Below are positions 18,401 to 26,133 of a DNA stretch of 64,000 bases, in pieces. Source of the DNA: Lysobacter sp. (lineage in GTDB: Bacteria > Pseudomonadota > Gammaproteobacteria > Xanthomonadales > Xanthomonadaceae); NCBI GenBank assembly GCA_027306995.1, contig DAHUXS010000015.1:1-64000 (forward strand), read 5' to 3'. Below the pieces are notes generated by a model. The model searched no databases. It was not told the DNA's origin and saw only the letters and a list, made by a program, of their open reading frames with translations. Positions within the stretch are counted from its first letter, which is position 1. Every line of letters begins with the position of its first letter. The position numbers were made by a program, and so were the translations under genes.

Positions 18401-19623
18401 CGACGGCGACTCCCGACTGGTCCGCGATCCGCGGCGATTTCCCGCTGCTCACCCGCGAGGTGAACGGCAAGCCGCTGGTGTATTTCGATTCCGCCAACAC
18501 CTCGCAGAAACCGGCGGCGGTAATCGAAGCGGTTGATGATTTCTATCGCCAGCACAACGCCAACGTCAGCCGCGCCGTGCATACGCTCGGCAGCGAAGCG
18601 ACCGAAGCCTACGAAGGCGCGCGCCGCAAGCTCGCAGCCTTCCTCAACGTCCGCGCCGACGAACTGGTGCTGTGCAGCGGCACCACGTTCGCGATCAACC
18701 TGGTCGCCTACAGCTGGGCGCTGCCGCGATTGAAAGCCGGCGATTCCATCCTGCTGACGCGGATGGAGCACCACGCCAACATGGTGCCCTGGCAACTGAT
18801 CGCCGAACGCACCGGCGCACGCATCAAGGTCGCGGAACTGCGTCCCGATGGTTCGCTCGATCTCGATGCGCTGCATGCGGCGATGACGCCCGACGTGAAG
18901 CTGCTCGGCGTGGCGCATGTCAGCAACGTGCTCGGCACCGTCAATCCGGTGCGCGAGATTTGCAAGGAAGCGCGCAAGCGCGGCATCGTCACAGTGGTCG
19001 ACGGCTCGCAGGCGGTTCCGCACATGGCGGTCGACATCACATCGATCGGCTGCGACTTCTATGCCTTCACCGGCCACAAGCTGTGCGGGCCGACCGGCAC
19101 CGGCGTGCTGTGGGGGCGCCGCGAACACCTCGAGGCGATGCCGCCCTTCCTCGGCGGCGGCGAAATGATCAAGGAAGTCCGCTTCGACGGCACCGTGTTC
19201 AACACACCGCCACACCGATTCGAAGCCGGCACACCGAACATCGCCGGCTTCATCGGTCTCGGGGCCGCAGTCGATTACCTGCAAGGCATCGGCATGGACG
19301 CGATCCACGCCCGTGAAGCACAATTGCTGGCGCGCGCCACCGCGGCCCTGTCCGATATCCCGGGAATGCGCATCTTCGGCACCGCGCCCGGCAAGGCCGC
19401 GATCATCTCGTTCGCGATCGAAGGCGCCCACGCCCACGACCTCGCCACCCTGCTCGACATCGAAGGCTTTGCGGTGCGCTCCGGCCAGCACTGCGCGCAT
19501 CCGCTGCTGCAATTCTTCGGCGTCTCCGCCACCTGCCGCGCCTCGTTCGCCTTCTACAACACCGAAGACGAGATCGAGCGCTTCGCCACCGCACTGCGCA
19601 AGGTTCGTACACTCCTGGCATGA
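18397..19623 (+). CDS. sufS: cysteine desulfurase SufS
   Basis: 408 residues. PLP enzyme taking sulfur from cysteine for Fe-S clusters. The PLP Lys lies in AFTGHKLCGPTG and the catalytic Cys in SGQHCAHPLLQFF near the C-terminus (class II enzymes have this Cys in a short structured loop). The start follows the sufD stop by overlap (ATGA at 18397-18400). No sufE or sufA gene is adjacent, so the sulfur-acceptor partner must be elsewhere. The GNAT gene overlaps its stop. Confidence 0.95.
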   Translation: MTTATPDWSAIRGDFPLLTREVNGKPLVYFDSANTSQKPAAVIEAVDDFYRQHNANVSRAVHTLGSEATEAYEGARRKLAAFLNVRADELVLCSGTTFAINLVAYSWALPRLKAGDSILLTRMEHHANMVPWQLIAERTGARIKVAELRPDGSLDLDALHAAMTPDVKLLGVAHVSNVLGTVNPVREICKEARKRGIVTVVDGSQAVPHMAVDITSIGCDFYAFTGHKLCGPTGTGVLWGRREHLEAMPPFLGGGEMIKEVRFDGTVFNTPPHRFEAGTPNIAGFIGLGAAVDYLQGIGMDAIHAREAQLLARATAALSDIPGMRIFGTAPGKAAIISFAIEGAHAHDLATLLDIEGFAVRSGQHCAHPLLQFFGVSATCRASFAFYNTEDEIERFATALRKVRTLLA

Positions 19624-20150
19624 ACAACCAACCCATCCAATTCCGCGCGGCCGACAGCCGCGACATCCCGGCGCTGGTCGACCTAGTGACGTCCGCCTAT
19701 CGCGGTGACGACAGCCGCGCCGGCTGGACCACCGAAGCCGACCTGCTCGACGGCATGCGCATCGATGGCGAGCGCATCCAGGCCGACCTCGATCGCGAAC
19801 GCAGCCGCATCCTGATCGCCGAGCGCGACGGCGAAATGCTCGCCTGTGCGCACGTGATGGACGAAGACGGCGCCGGCTATTTCGGCATGTTCGCGGTGCG
19901 CCCTAACCTGCAGGGGGCTGGTCTCGGCAAGCTGATGCTGGCCGAGGCCGAACGTGTCGCCCACGAGGACTGGTCGCTGCCGGCAATGCGGATGACGGTG
20001 ATCGACATCCGCGACGAACTGATCGCCTTTTACGAACGCCGCGGCTATCACCGTACCGGCATCCGCAAGCCCTTCCCTTACGGCGATGCCCGCTACGGCC
20101 TGCCGAAACGCGACGACCTGCGCTTCGAGGTGCTGGAGAAGTCGTTGTGA
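19620..20150 (+). CDS. GNAT family N-acetyltransferase
   Basis: 176 residues. The acetyl-CoA-binding region is visible: YFGMFAVRPNLQGAGLGKLMLAEAE, with the Q/RxxGxG/A loop as QGAGLG, followed by MTVIDIRDELIAFYERRGYHRTG, typical of the family's last strand and helix. The acceptor substrate is not identifiable. It starts in the ATGA overlap with sufS and its stop overlaps the GTG of the Rieske gene, so it belongs to the same transcript; whether it serves Fe-S assembly is unknown. Confidence 0.88.
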   Translation: MNNQPIQFRAADSRDIPALVDLVTSAYRGDDSRAGWTTEADLLDGMRIDGERIQADLDRERSRILIAERDGEMLACAHVMDEDGAGYFGMFAVRPNLQGAGLGKLMLAEAERVAHEDWSLPAMRMTVIDIRDELIAFYERRGYHRTGIRKPFPYGDARYGLPKRDDLRFEVLEKSL

Positions 20151-20482
20151 GCGACGATGCCCTGAAGGGCTGGGAATACGTCTGCAACGAAGGGGAATTG
20201 CTGCCGGGCGAGAAACGCACGGTCTGGGATGGCGATACCCCGATCCTTGTCGTCAATCTCGATGGCGATTACTACGCCGTCGAGGATCGCTGCACCCACG
20301 AGGATTTCGACCTGTCCGCCGGGGAGGTGAACCAGGAAGACAGCAGCATCGAATGCGTGCTGCATGGCGCCAAGTTCGACCTGCGCAACGGCAACGTGCT
20401 GTGCGCCCCCGCCTATACGCCGGTCGCGAGTTTCCCGGTGCAGGTGGTCAACGGAGCGGTGTGGACGCGAGATAACCGTTAA
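20147..20482 (+). CDS. Rieske [2Fe-2S] ferredoxin, NirD/BphF-like
   Basis: 111 residues. Carries both Rieske ligand boxes: CTHEDFDL (Cys-x-His) and CVLHGAKFDL (Cys-x-x-His), with the usual spacing of about 18 residues. Such small soluble ferredoxins pass electrons to oxygenases or reductases. GTG start at 20147 overlaps the GNAT stop (GTGA). A position at the end of the suf operon fits an Fe-S acceptor or an electron donor, but no partner is visible. It is the last gene before the AT-richer RHS island. Confidence 0.9.
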   Translation: MSDDALKGWEYVCNEGELLPGEKRTVWDGDTPILVVNLDGDYYAVEDRCTHEDFDLSAGEVNQEDSSIECVLHGAKFDLRNGNVLCAPAYTPVASFPVQVVNGAVWTRDNR

Positions 20483-20553
20483 CTCCTTGCTGCAGAAGAT
20501 GGCCACTAAACCCAGGGCGATTCACTACACGCTGACAATCGCCAACGCCACAC

Positions 20554-20581
20554 AACAAAAAGCCCGCGCAATGCGCGGGCT
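20554..20581 (-). terminator. terminator of the RHS-immunity transcript
   Basis: AGCCCGCGCA (20561-20570) and TGCGCGGGCT (20572-20581) form a strong stem. On the minus strand it is followed by TTTTTGTTG, a good U run, 35 bases after the stop of the small downstream gene. It may also act weakly on the plus-strand suf transcript. Confidence 0.8.
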
Positions 20582-20616
20582 ATCTGCTTGAACATGATAC
20601 AGCCCTGCTGGACGCA

Positions 20617-20964
20617 TTACTGCTGCTTAGTCGGAAAGTATCTAATTACCCCTTCTTTCGAACACATAAAGCCGTTCTCAACTACGTCCACTGTAAATCT
20701 AAGGGGCTCGTTATTCCAAGCACCAAATTTTGTATAAGTACGAACAGGCACAATGTTTTCAGGATCCCTCAAGCCTTCAACATTAGAGACTTCAACATAA
20801 AAAACACCTCCCAATAACGCATCTTCCTTTCCAATCACTTTAATTTTAAAGATCTGTCGGTTATGACTTGCCACTCCGACTGACTCGACAATTTGGCACG
20901 CAACGGGAGCACGATTCATGTACTCCGGCACATATGTGCAAGCTGCCCCCAGTGCAATCAACAT
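20617..20964 (-). CDS. putative immunity protein of the RHS toxin (unrecognised family)
   Basis: 115 residues; no family recognised. The ATG at 20964 has a strong ribosome site (TAAGGAG, 6 bases upstream) formed by the RHS stop codon itself, so the two are translationally coupled with a 10-base gap. The N-terminus is short and hydrophobic (MLIALGAACTYVPEY) without a charged start, so a signal peptide is doubtful and a lipobox is not convincing. The body mixes strands (QIFKIKVIGKEDALLGGVFYVEV, LRFTVDVVENGF). The gene is AT-rich: 24 G/C of 60 in 20641-20700, far below its neighbours. Immunity function is inferred from position alone. Confidence 0.6.
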   Translation of the reverse strand: MLIALGAACTYVPEYMNRAPVACQIVESVGVASHNRQIFKIKVIGKEDALLGGVFYVEVSNVEGLRDPENIVPVRTYTKFGAWNNEPLRFTVDVVENGFMCSKEGVIRYFPTKQQ

Positions 20965-20974
20965 TTTGAGCTCC

Positions 20975-21274
20975 TTAGAAAGGCGGATTAACTCTAACGG
21001 TATTCAAATATTGAATAGAGTTCGCTGGGTTTGGAATGACATACTCAATCAATCCACCAATGTTCCCATCTAGTCGGTCTGCTGGCCGAATCAAAACCAC
21101 TCCAGCGGGATTTCTTAAAATACCGGTAGTCATAAATTGACCGGTATTCCCATTTGGCAACCCAGCCCAATTGCGCACATCAACTCCCCCAAGCCTCAAC
21201 ATCAGCGGATTCAGCGGAGTCCAAGATGCACCAAATGCTGTCGAACCTCCACCCCATATCCGATACACCATCTG
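20975..21274 (-). other. candidate ADP-ribosyltransferase toxin domain (C-terminal tip of RHS protein)
   Basis: Last ~100 residues of the RHS protein (about 1540-1638), after the RHS core ending in DPDGR and a hydrophobic linker. Seen: VYRIWGGGS with Arg1544, FGASWTPLNP with Ser1556, AGLPNGNTGQF, and GNIGGLIEYVIPNP with Glu1616, ending VRVNPPF. The order Arg, Ser-containing strand, Glu fits R-S-E ADP-ribosyltransferases, and the overall pattern resembles TreTu, the Salmonella RHS toxin that modifies EF-Tu. The resemblance is from memory of the family, not from an alignment. Confidence 0.55.
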
Positions 21275-24200
21275 CCCATTAAACGGCTTCCAGCTCGAAA
21301 TTGGGCGCGCCAATTGCGCTTGAGCAACCCCTGTAAGCGAGTCATCTCCCATCTCAGCTGGGATCGCCATTCCTGCAACCACACCACCAATTGTTCCCAA
21401 CACTCCAACACTACCCGCCGTAACCACCCTGCCTGCCGAAGAAGCAGCACCCCTCGCCGCTTCTCCAGCTATCGTTATCACGGCCCCAAGCGCAGCATCC
21501 CATCGATTCTGCTCTTCCTGCTTCCTCGCTTGCTTGCAATCCGCATCGCAGCCGCCGCTCCCACTATTTGGCTGCGGTGTATTTGCTACACGTCCATCGG
21601 GATCCGTAAACCTGTATGGGTTGTTGTTTGCATAGTCATATCGACTGAACCTACCGCCCAACGCCTGCACCGGATCGGTGGATAGGAACCTCCCAATGGA
21701 GGGATCGTAATAGCGCTGCTGCATGTAGGTCAGCCCGGTCGCGCTGTCCATCACATGACCCGTATAACCCGGCTTGTCGTTGTTCGTTCGGCCAATGACA
21801 TTGCCATAGGGCTCGTAATTAGTTCTCTCAATCACTTGGGCCGATTGGTTGGTCACCGCGACTGGACTCCCCAACGCATCGGTGTGTTGATATTTGAATT
21901 CCGAGACCCCGGTGGAGTAATTCCTCTCGTATGTCGCCAACAAGCTCCCGGACAGATACACATAATCACTGGCTCGGGTACCCACAACTCGATGATTCTC
22001 ATCGAATAGCAGCTGTCCGCCCATTGAATACATCGGCAGTATGTTTCCTGCCGACGCCCAATCGAGCACACGCCTGCCTTGGGCGTCATAGCGATAGCCC
22101 GCAACTCCCGGCACGCTCTTCAACCGATTGCCATAGTCAAAGGTATAACTCTGACCACCCTTGCTGGCCAGATTGCCTTGTGCGTCATATCCCAGAGTGA
22201 CGACGGCTGCTCCTGCCGTATTGTTGATCTGCGTCAACCGGTTGTTGCCGTCATAGATGTAATTCGCGTAATCCTTGACACCACCACCCAATGTCCAGCT
22301 CGTGATGTTGTCCAACGCGTTATAGTGAAAACGGTGCCAGCAATCTCCGCCAAAGCTGCACGACCCCGCATCGGTCAGACGATCCAATCCATCGTAGTAG
22401 AGATAACGAATGTGCAGCGCATCGCCACTGTTGACGCCATCCTGCGCCCAGTCGTTGATCTTGGTCGTATTCCCGTTCTGATCGTAGGTATAGACGAAGT
22501 CCACCGTACTGCCAGAATCCGTACTCCGCGCCGGCAACTGCCGGGCGTTCTGGGTCATCGTGTGAACAATGCCATTGCCATACGTGAACTGGCTAATCCC
22601 GCCATTGGGGTAGTAGCTCACTCCGGAGGCCAAGACCGTTCCATTTCCCGTTACTTGCGTGGGCTGTCCCAATGCATTGTTTGCGAAATTGACGTTGAAT
22701 GTATCCGGATAGGTATTGGCTGCCACATTGGCATAGGCGTCATAGCCGTAACCAATGCCCCATGTGTACCAACCGCGTTGGCTCATGCTCTCGCCTGCCA
22801 ATAACCGGCGTCGGTTGTAGGTATAAGCCTGGTCTACCGAGCCTGCCGATGGTCCGTCGTTATCCACAATCGAAGTGGCAACCAACCCGTCCGGGGTGTA
22901 CGTCCAACTCTGGCTGCCCTTGCCATCCGGGAACCACAGCCCGGTGATCCGGTTACGTGCATCGTAATTGCGCCCCACCCTTCGGCCCGAACCATAGGCT
23001 GCGGAACGCGAGTTCGTGCACTCACTGGCGTTGTCGTAATCCCCGCCGCGCAAGCCGGAGGCATTCCAGGCCAGATTGCCGGCTGCGTCGTAGTCCATCA
23101 GCGTGGCGCCGGTTTCCGGCTCTAGTGTCTTGCACAGCTGCATGTAGCCGTCGTAGGCATAACTACGGGTCACACTGACGGCCGAATTGGCATGATCGGC
23201 TTGCTTGATCGTCAGCGGCAACCCGAAGAAGTTGCGAGTGATGGTGACGTCCTTATTCTCCGGCTGGGCGCTCCAGGCCAGCTGCTCATAGCTTGGCTGG
23301 TCATAGGCCTGATAACCGTTGGTGGTCTGGTATCCGCGCGGGTTGGTAGTCCGCACCTGGAAGCCGGTCAGGTATTCCGTCGTGCTGGTCAGCGCCCCCA
23401 GTTCCGAATCCTGCTGGACCTGCATGACGCGACTCAGGGCGTCATAAGTGGTGCGCACCCCTACATCCGAAACAATGGTTGAAGGATACGACTGGAATAT
23501 CTTTCTTCCTACAACATCGTAAGAGATTTTGGTATAGCGGTTTGTGCCCCCGACATTCGCCGAGTCATATTCGAGCACCAAAACAGGGCGCCACATTGCA
23601 TCGTAATAAGTAAGAGTGATGTGGTTTCCTACAGCCTCATAGCGTCGCCACTGCCCCGTCTGGATTCCAGGCGGCACCCATTCACCCGCCGTCGCTTGGA
23701 AATTGATCGTCTTGGTGTTGTAGTTGAACGTCGGCTCATTGGGATAGACGATGGAAGCGACCCGTCCCATGGCGTCGTAGCCATAGCCGGTGGAATACCC
23801 GTTCTCGTCGGTAACGGCCGTGACCCAGCCGTTATCGTTGACGATGGCGGAGACCGAAGTTCCATCGGCATACTGGATGGTCTGCGGGATGCCTCGCTTC
23901 CAGTTGCTGTAGGTGGTCGTGTTGTTGTTGCCGTCCTTGCTGGTCGCCAATGTGCCATCGGCGTTGTAGGTCATTGCCGCCTTGAGCTTCTCGAAGGCGT
24001 AGGTCTGGAGCACCAAGGCGGTATTGGGATCGTACTCGTTACGAATATCGACCAGATTGGTGTCGGCGTTGTAGTGGCGCTTGACCTGACCCAACACCCA
24101 ATGCGTCGTGTCGTCGTAGTACTCGGTTACATCCGTCTTACCGTAGCCCAGCGAACTCCACTTCCCGACACTCAAGGGCCGGGCATAGATGTCGTAACTG

Positions 24201-25891
24201 TTGACGTAGCTGCTGAATGTCACGCCATCTTGGATGATGACTCTGGAGCGAAGTGGCCGCAGAAACAAATTGGGCGAAGGATTTACGTTGTTCGTAAAGT
24301 CCGTTCCCAATTGCGCCGGATATGGCCCCTGCGTCGCCAAGGCATACTGGTATTCCACATGCTTGAGCAGCGTACTACTTCCAGAATAGGAATCAACACT
24401 CAGCAACTGCCCTTCGCTGTTATCCATGCGGTTGCTGAAGGTGCTGCGCGTGAGATTTCCACCAGGGTCGGTGACATCCACATACGAGGTGGCCAGACAA
24501 GTCCCGCTTTGATAGCAGGCATCGTCTAGCGTGCTTCCCGTCGCCGCCGAATAGCTATATGTCCATGTCGCGGCGGGCAGCCCTGGGCCCGTAATTGTCC
24601 TACTGACGATGCTGTCCGTCGCAAATACCGGTGCGATAGTGTAGTGCTGATAACTCGTTCCAGCCTCATTGAAACAATGTGTCGGCACATAACTGCGGGC
24701 GTGCCAGACAACTCCTATATTGAAGGTGGCCGAAGCGTTGCTCGGCGCTTTCACTACAAGTTGAGAGCCCGTTGTCTGGGTTGGATCTCCGTTCTTTTTG
24801 CAATTATACGGATCAATGTACGGCGCATTGGCCGAAAAATCTTGGAAGCCCGCTGAGTATTCCCAAGTCGAACTATCCGGCAGGATGACCTTGCTCAATT
24901 GAGGGTTCGACGGCGAACCATACTGATATGACCATGTTCTGGCAGCAGCTGTTCCTGCCTGCGTCACGATGCTGCTGATGGAATTGGATGTCGGATCGTA
25001 GTTGATCTGAAGCGTACGTCCATCGCTGGAATCGATACTGGTCAGATGGTTGCCGCTGTAGTGATAATTCACCCAATTGCCAAAGCGATCCACGGCTCGC
25101 GTTACGCTCAACACTACACGCTCGACCAGAAACCAGGTCGGTTTGATGCCATTGGGATCGAAGAAACTAGCGTCCGGCAACTTCATCCCATAGAGATAAT
25201 CAAGGTAATACTTGGTGCCGTCTGGTCCGACTGCAATAAAAGCTTCGCCTTGCACCCCATTTGAGGTTGTCGGCAAACAGCCAATTTGCCATTGCCCTTG
25301 ATTGGCAATGTAGGGATAGGATGCGCTTTGCCCACCCGGTGCAATTGTGTTCTGGGTACCCCGACGGAGCAATTGGCTTTCATTCACGCCATCGTTGAAT
25401 TTGACTCCGACATCGTTCCATGCGACCTCGTCAAATGCTTTATATAACGTGGGATATGGAGTATTCGTGCAGCGGGCATATTTCGTAGAACTGTTTCCCC
25501 AAACAGAATCAACCCAAAAATTTTCCGCGGGGGCACTCGTTGCCGCATGATTCGGATTCTGAAGAATCCCCACGATTTCCATTTTCGGAAGATCGATTTC
25601 CCAGTTGCCGAATGCGTAAGCGCTAGCGGCGGCCCGGACAGTTCTAGGACTGCGTCGAACGACGATATCGGGACCGATGCCTTTCAGGCGGATGTCTTCC
25701 GTCGAAAAAGATACCTGGCCATTCATCAGATTGATCGATTCGCCAAAACTGTGGCTATCTGGCAGCGCACCGTTTGAAGAAATCGTCTGGCGATAATTGG
25801 CAACGGCCGATTGCGCAGATGCTGCGCCATATCCGCATATGTAAATCACACAGGTCAAAAAAACCGACTTCAACAAGCTCTGCTTGTGCAT
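20975..25891 (-). CDS. secreted RHS/YD-repeat polymorphic toxin
   Basis: 1638 residues. A Sec signal peptide (MHKQSLLKSVFLTCVIYICG..., cleavage likely after ASAQ, about residue 27) starts a large YD-repeat shell: many Y-D-x-x-G-R/N repeats (YDAMGRV, YDVVGRK, YDAAGNL, YDARNRI, YDAQGNL, YDAQGRR). The conserved RHS core closes with YMQQRYYDPSIGRFLSTDP and ends at DPDGR near residue 1434. The remaining 204 residues are variable: a Gly/Ala-rich hydrophobic stretch and the small toxin-like tip. RHS shells encapsulate such toxins. There is no PAAR or VgrG-linked N-terminus, so export is probably Sec first. Base composition is more AT-rich than the flanks, suggesting transfer. Autocleavage after the core is expected from the family. 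Confidence 0.9.
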   Translation of the reverse strand: MHKQSLLKSVFLTCVIYICGYGAASAQSAVANYRQTISSNGALPDSHSFGESINLMNGQVSFSTEDIRLKGIGPDIVVRRSPRTVRAAASAYAFGNWEIDLPKMEIVGILQNPNHAATSAPAENFWVDSVWGNSSTKYARCTNTPYPTLYKAFDEVAWNDVGVKFNDGVNESQLLRRGTQNTIAPGGQSASYPYIANQGQWQIGCLPTTSNGVQGEAFIAVGPDGTKYYLDYLYGMKLPDASFFDPNGIKPTWFLVERVVLSVTRAVDRFGNWVNYHYSGNHLTSIDSSDGRTLQINYDPTSNSISSIVTQAGTAAARTWSYQYGSPSNPQLSKVILPDSSTWEYSAGFQDFSANAPYIDPYNCKKNGDPTQTTGSQLVVKAPSNASATFNIGVVWHARSYVPTHCFNEAGTSYQHYTIAPVFATDSIVSRTITGPGLPAATWTYSYSAATGSTLDDACYQSGTCLATSYVDVTDPGGNLTRSTFSNRMDNSEGQLLSVDSYSGSSTLLKHVEYQYALATQGPYPAQLGTDFTNNVNPSPNLFLRPLRSRVIIQDGVTFSSYVNSYDIYARPLSVGKWSSLGYGKTDVTEYYDDTTHWVLGQVKRHYNADTNLVDIRNEYDPNTALVLQTYAFEKLKAAMTYNADGTLATSKDGNNNTTTYSNWKRGIPQTIQYADGTSVSAIVNDNGWVTAVTDENGYSTGYGYDAMGRVASIVYPNEPTFNYNTKTINFQATAGEWVPPGIQTGQWRRYEAVGNHITLTYYDAMWRPVLVLEYDSANVGGTNRYTKISYDVVGRKIFQSYPSTIVSDVGVRTTYDALSRVMQVQQDSELGALTSTTEYLTGFQVRTTNPRGYQTTNGYQAYDQPSYEQLAWSAQPENKDVTITRNFFGLPLTIKQADHANSAVSVTRSYAYDGYMQLCKTLEPETGATLMDYDAAGNLAWNASGLRGGDYDNASECTNSRSAAYGSGRRVGRNYDARNRITGLWFPDGKGSQSWTYTPDGLVATSIVDNDGPSAGSVDQAYTYNRRRLLAGESMSQRGWYTWGIGYGYDAYANVAANTYPDTFNVNFANNALGQPTQVTGNGTVLASGVSYYPNGGISQFTYGNGIVHTMTQNARQLPARSTDSGSTVDFVYTYDQNGNTTKINDWAQDGVNSGDALHIRYLYYDGLDRLTDAGSCSFGGDCWHRFHYNALDNITSWTLGGGVKDYANYIYDGNNRLTQINNTAGAAVVTLGYDAQGNLASKGGQSYTFDYGNRLKSVPGVAGYRYDAQGRRVLDWASAGNILPMYSMGGQLLFDENHRVVGTRASDYVYLSGSLLATYERNYSTGVSEFKYQHTDALGSPVAVTNQSAQVIERTNYEPYGNVIGRTNNDKPGYTGHVMDSATGLTYMQQRYYDPSIGRFLSTDPVQALGGRFSRYDYANNNPYRFTDPDGRVANTPQPNSGSGGCDADCKQARKQEEQNRWDAALGAVITIAGEAARGAASSAGRVVTAGSVGVLGTIGGVVAGMAIPAEMGDDSLTGVAQAQLARPISSWKPFNGQMVYRIWGGGSTAFGASWTPLNPLMLRLGGVDVRNWAGLPNGNTGQFMTTGILRNPAGVVLIRPADRLDGNIGGLIEYVIPNPANSIQYLNTVRVNPPF

Positions 25892-25923
25892 TCCCCATCC
25901 CCGATGGTCCCGTCCCGAGCTGG

Positions 25924-25953
25924 ACTATCAGAGGAATTTGTGACCGCTGTCAA
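25924..25953 (-). promoter_or_regulatory. promoter of the RHS gene
   Basis: On the minus strand a perfect TTGACA (complement of 25948-25953) and GATAGT (complement of 25924-25929, 4 of 6 to consensus) are spaced 18 bases apart, 33 bases before the RHS ATG. Confidence 0.55.
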
Positions 25954-26068
25954 TAGAACTGCCAGCTACATATCGGATCAACCTTGCTCGTTCATTTAGT
26001 GCTTTCTCTTCTGCATCTCGGCAGCTTCCGCTGCCAATTCGGGCCTTGAACAGTCGTGTTCGCCGTTG

Positions 26069-26098
26069 TTGCAAATGATAATAATTATCATTTATGAT
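26069..26098 (+). promoter_or_regulatory. Fur-regulated promoter of the TonB receptor
   Basis: A perfect 21-base palindrome, AAATGATAAT-A-ATTATCATTT at 26073-26093, matches the Fur box. It sits between TTGCAA (-35, 26069-26074) and TATGAT (-10, 26093-26098; 5 of 6 to consensus) spaced 18 bases, so iron-loaded Fur would block RNA polymerase directly. Confidence 0.88.
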
Positions 26099-26133
26099 TT
26101 CCGGACTGTCCCAGAGACCCCGGAATCGCCGCA

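Noticed and set aside
20938-20964. Lipoprotein signal on the putative immunity protein
   Set aside because: MLIALGAAC has no basic n-region and the residues before the Cys do not fit the lipobox (no Leu/Val at -3); no better upstream start exists in that frame.
22079-24529. Several plus-strand open frames inside the RHS gene
   Set aside because: They are complements of the repeated YD motif, giving repeated patterns without being genes.
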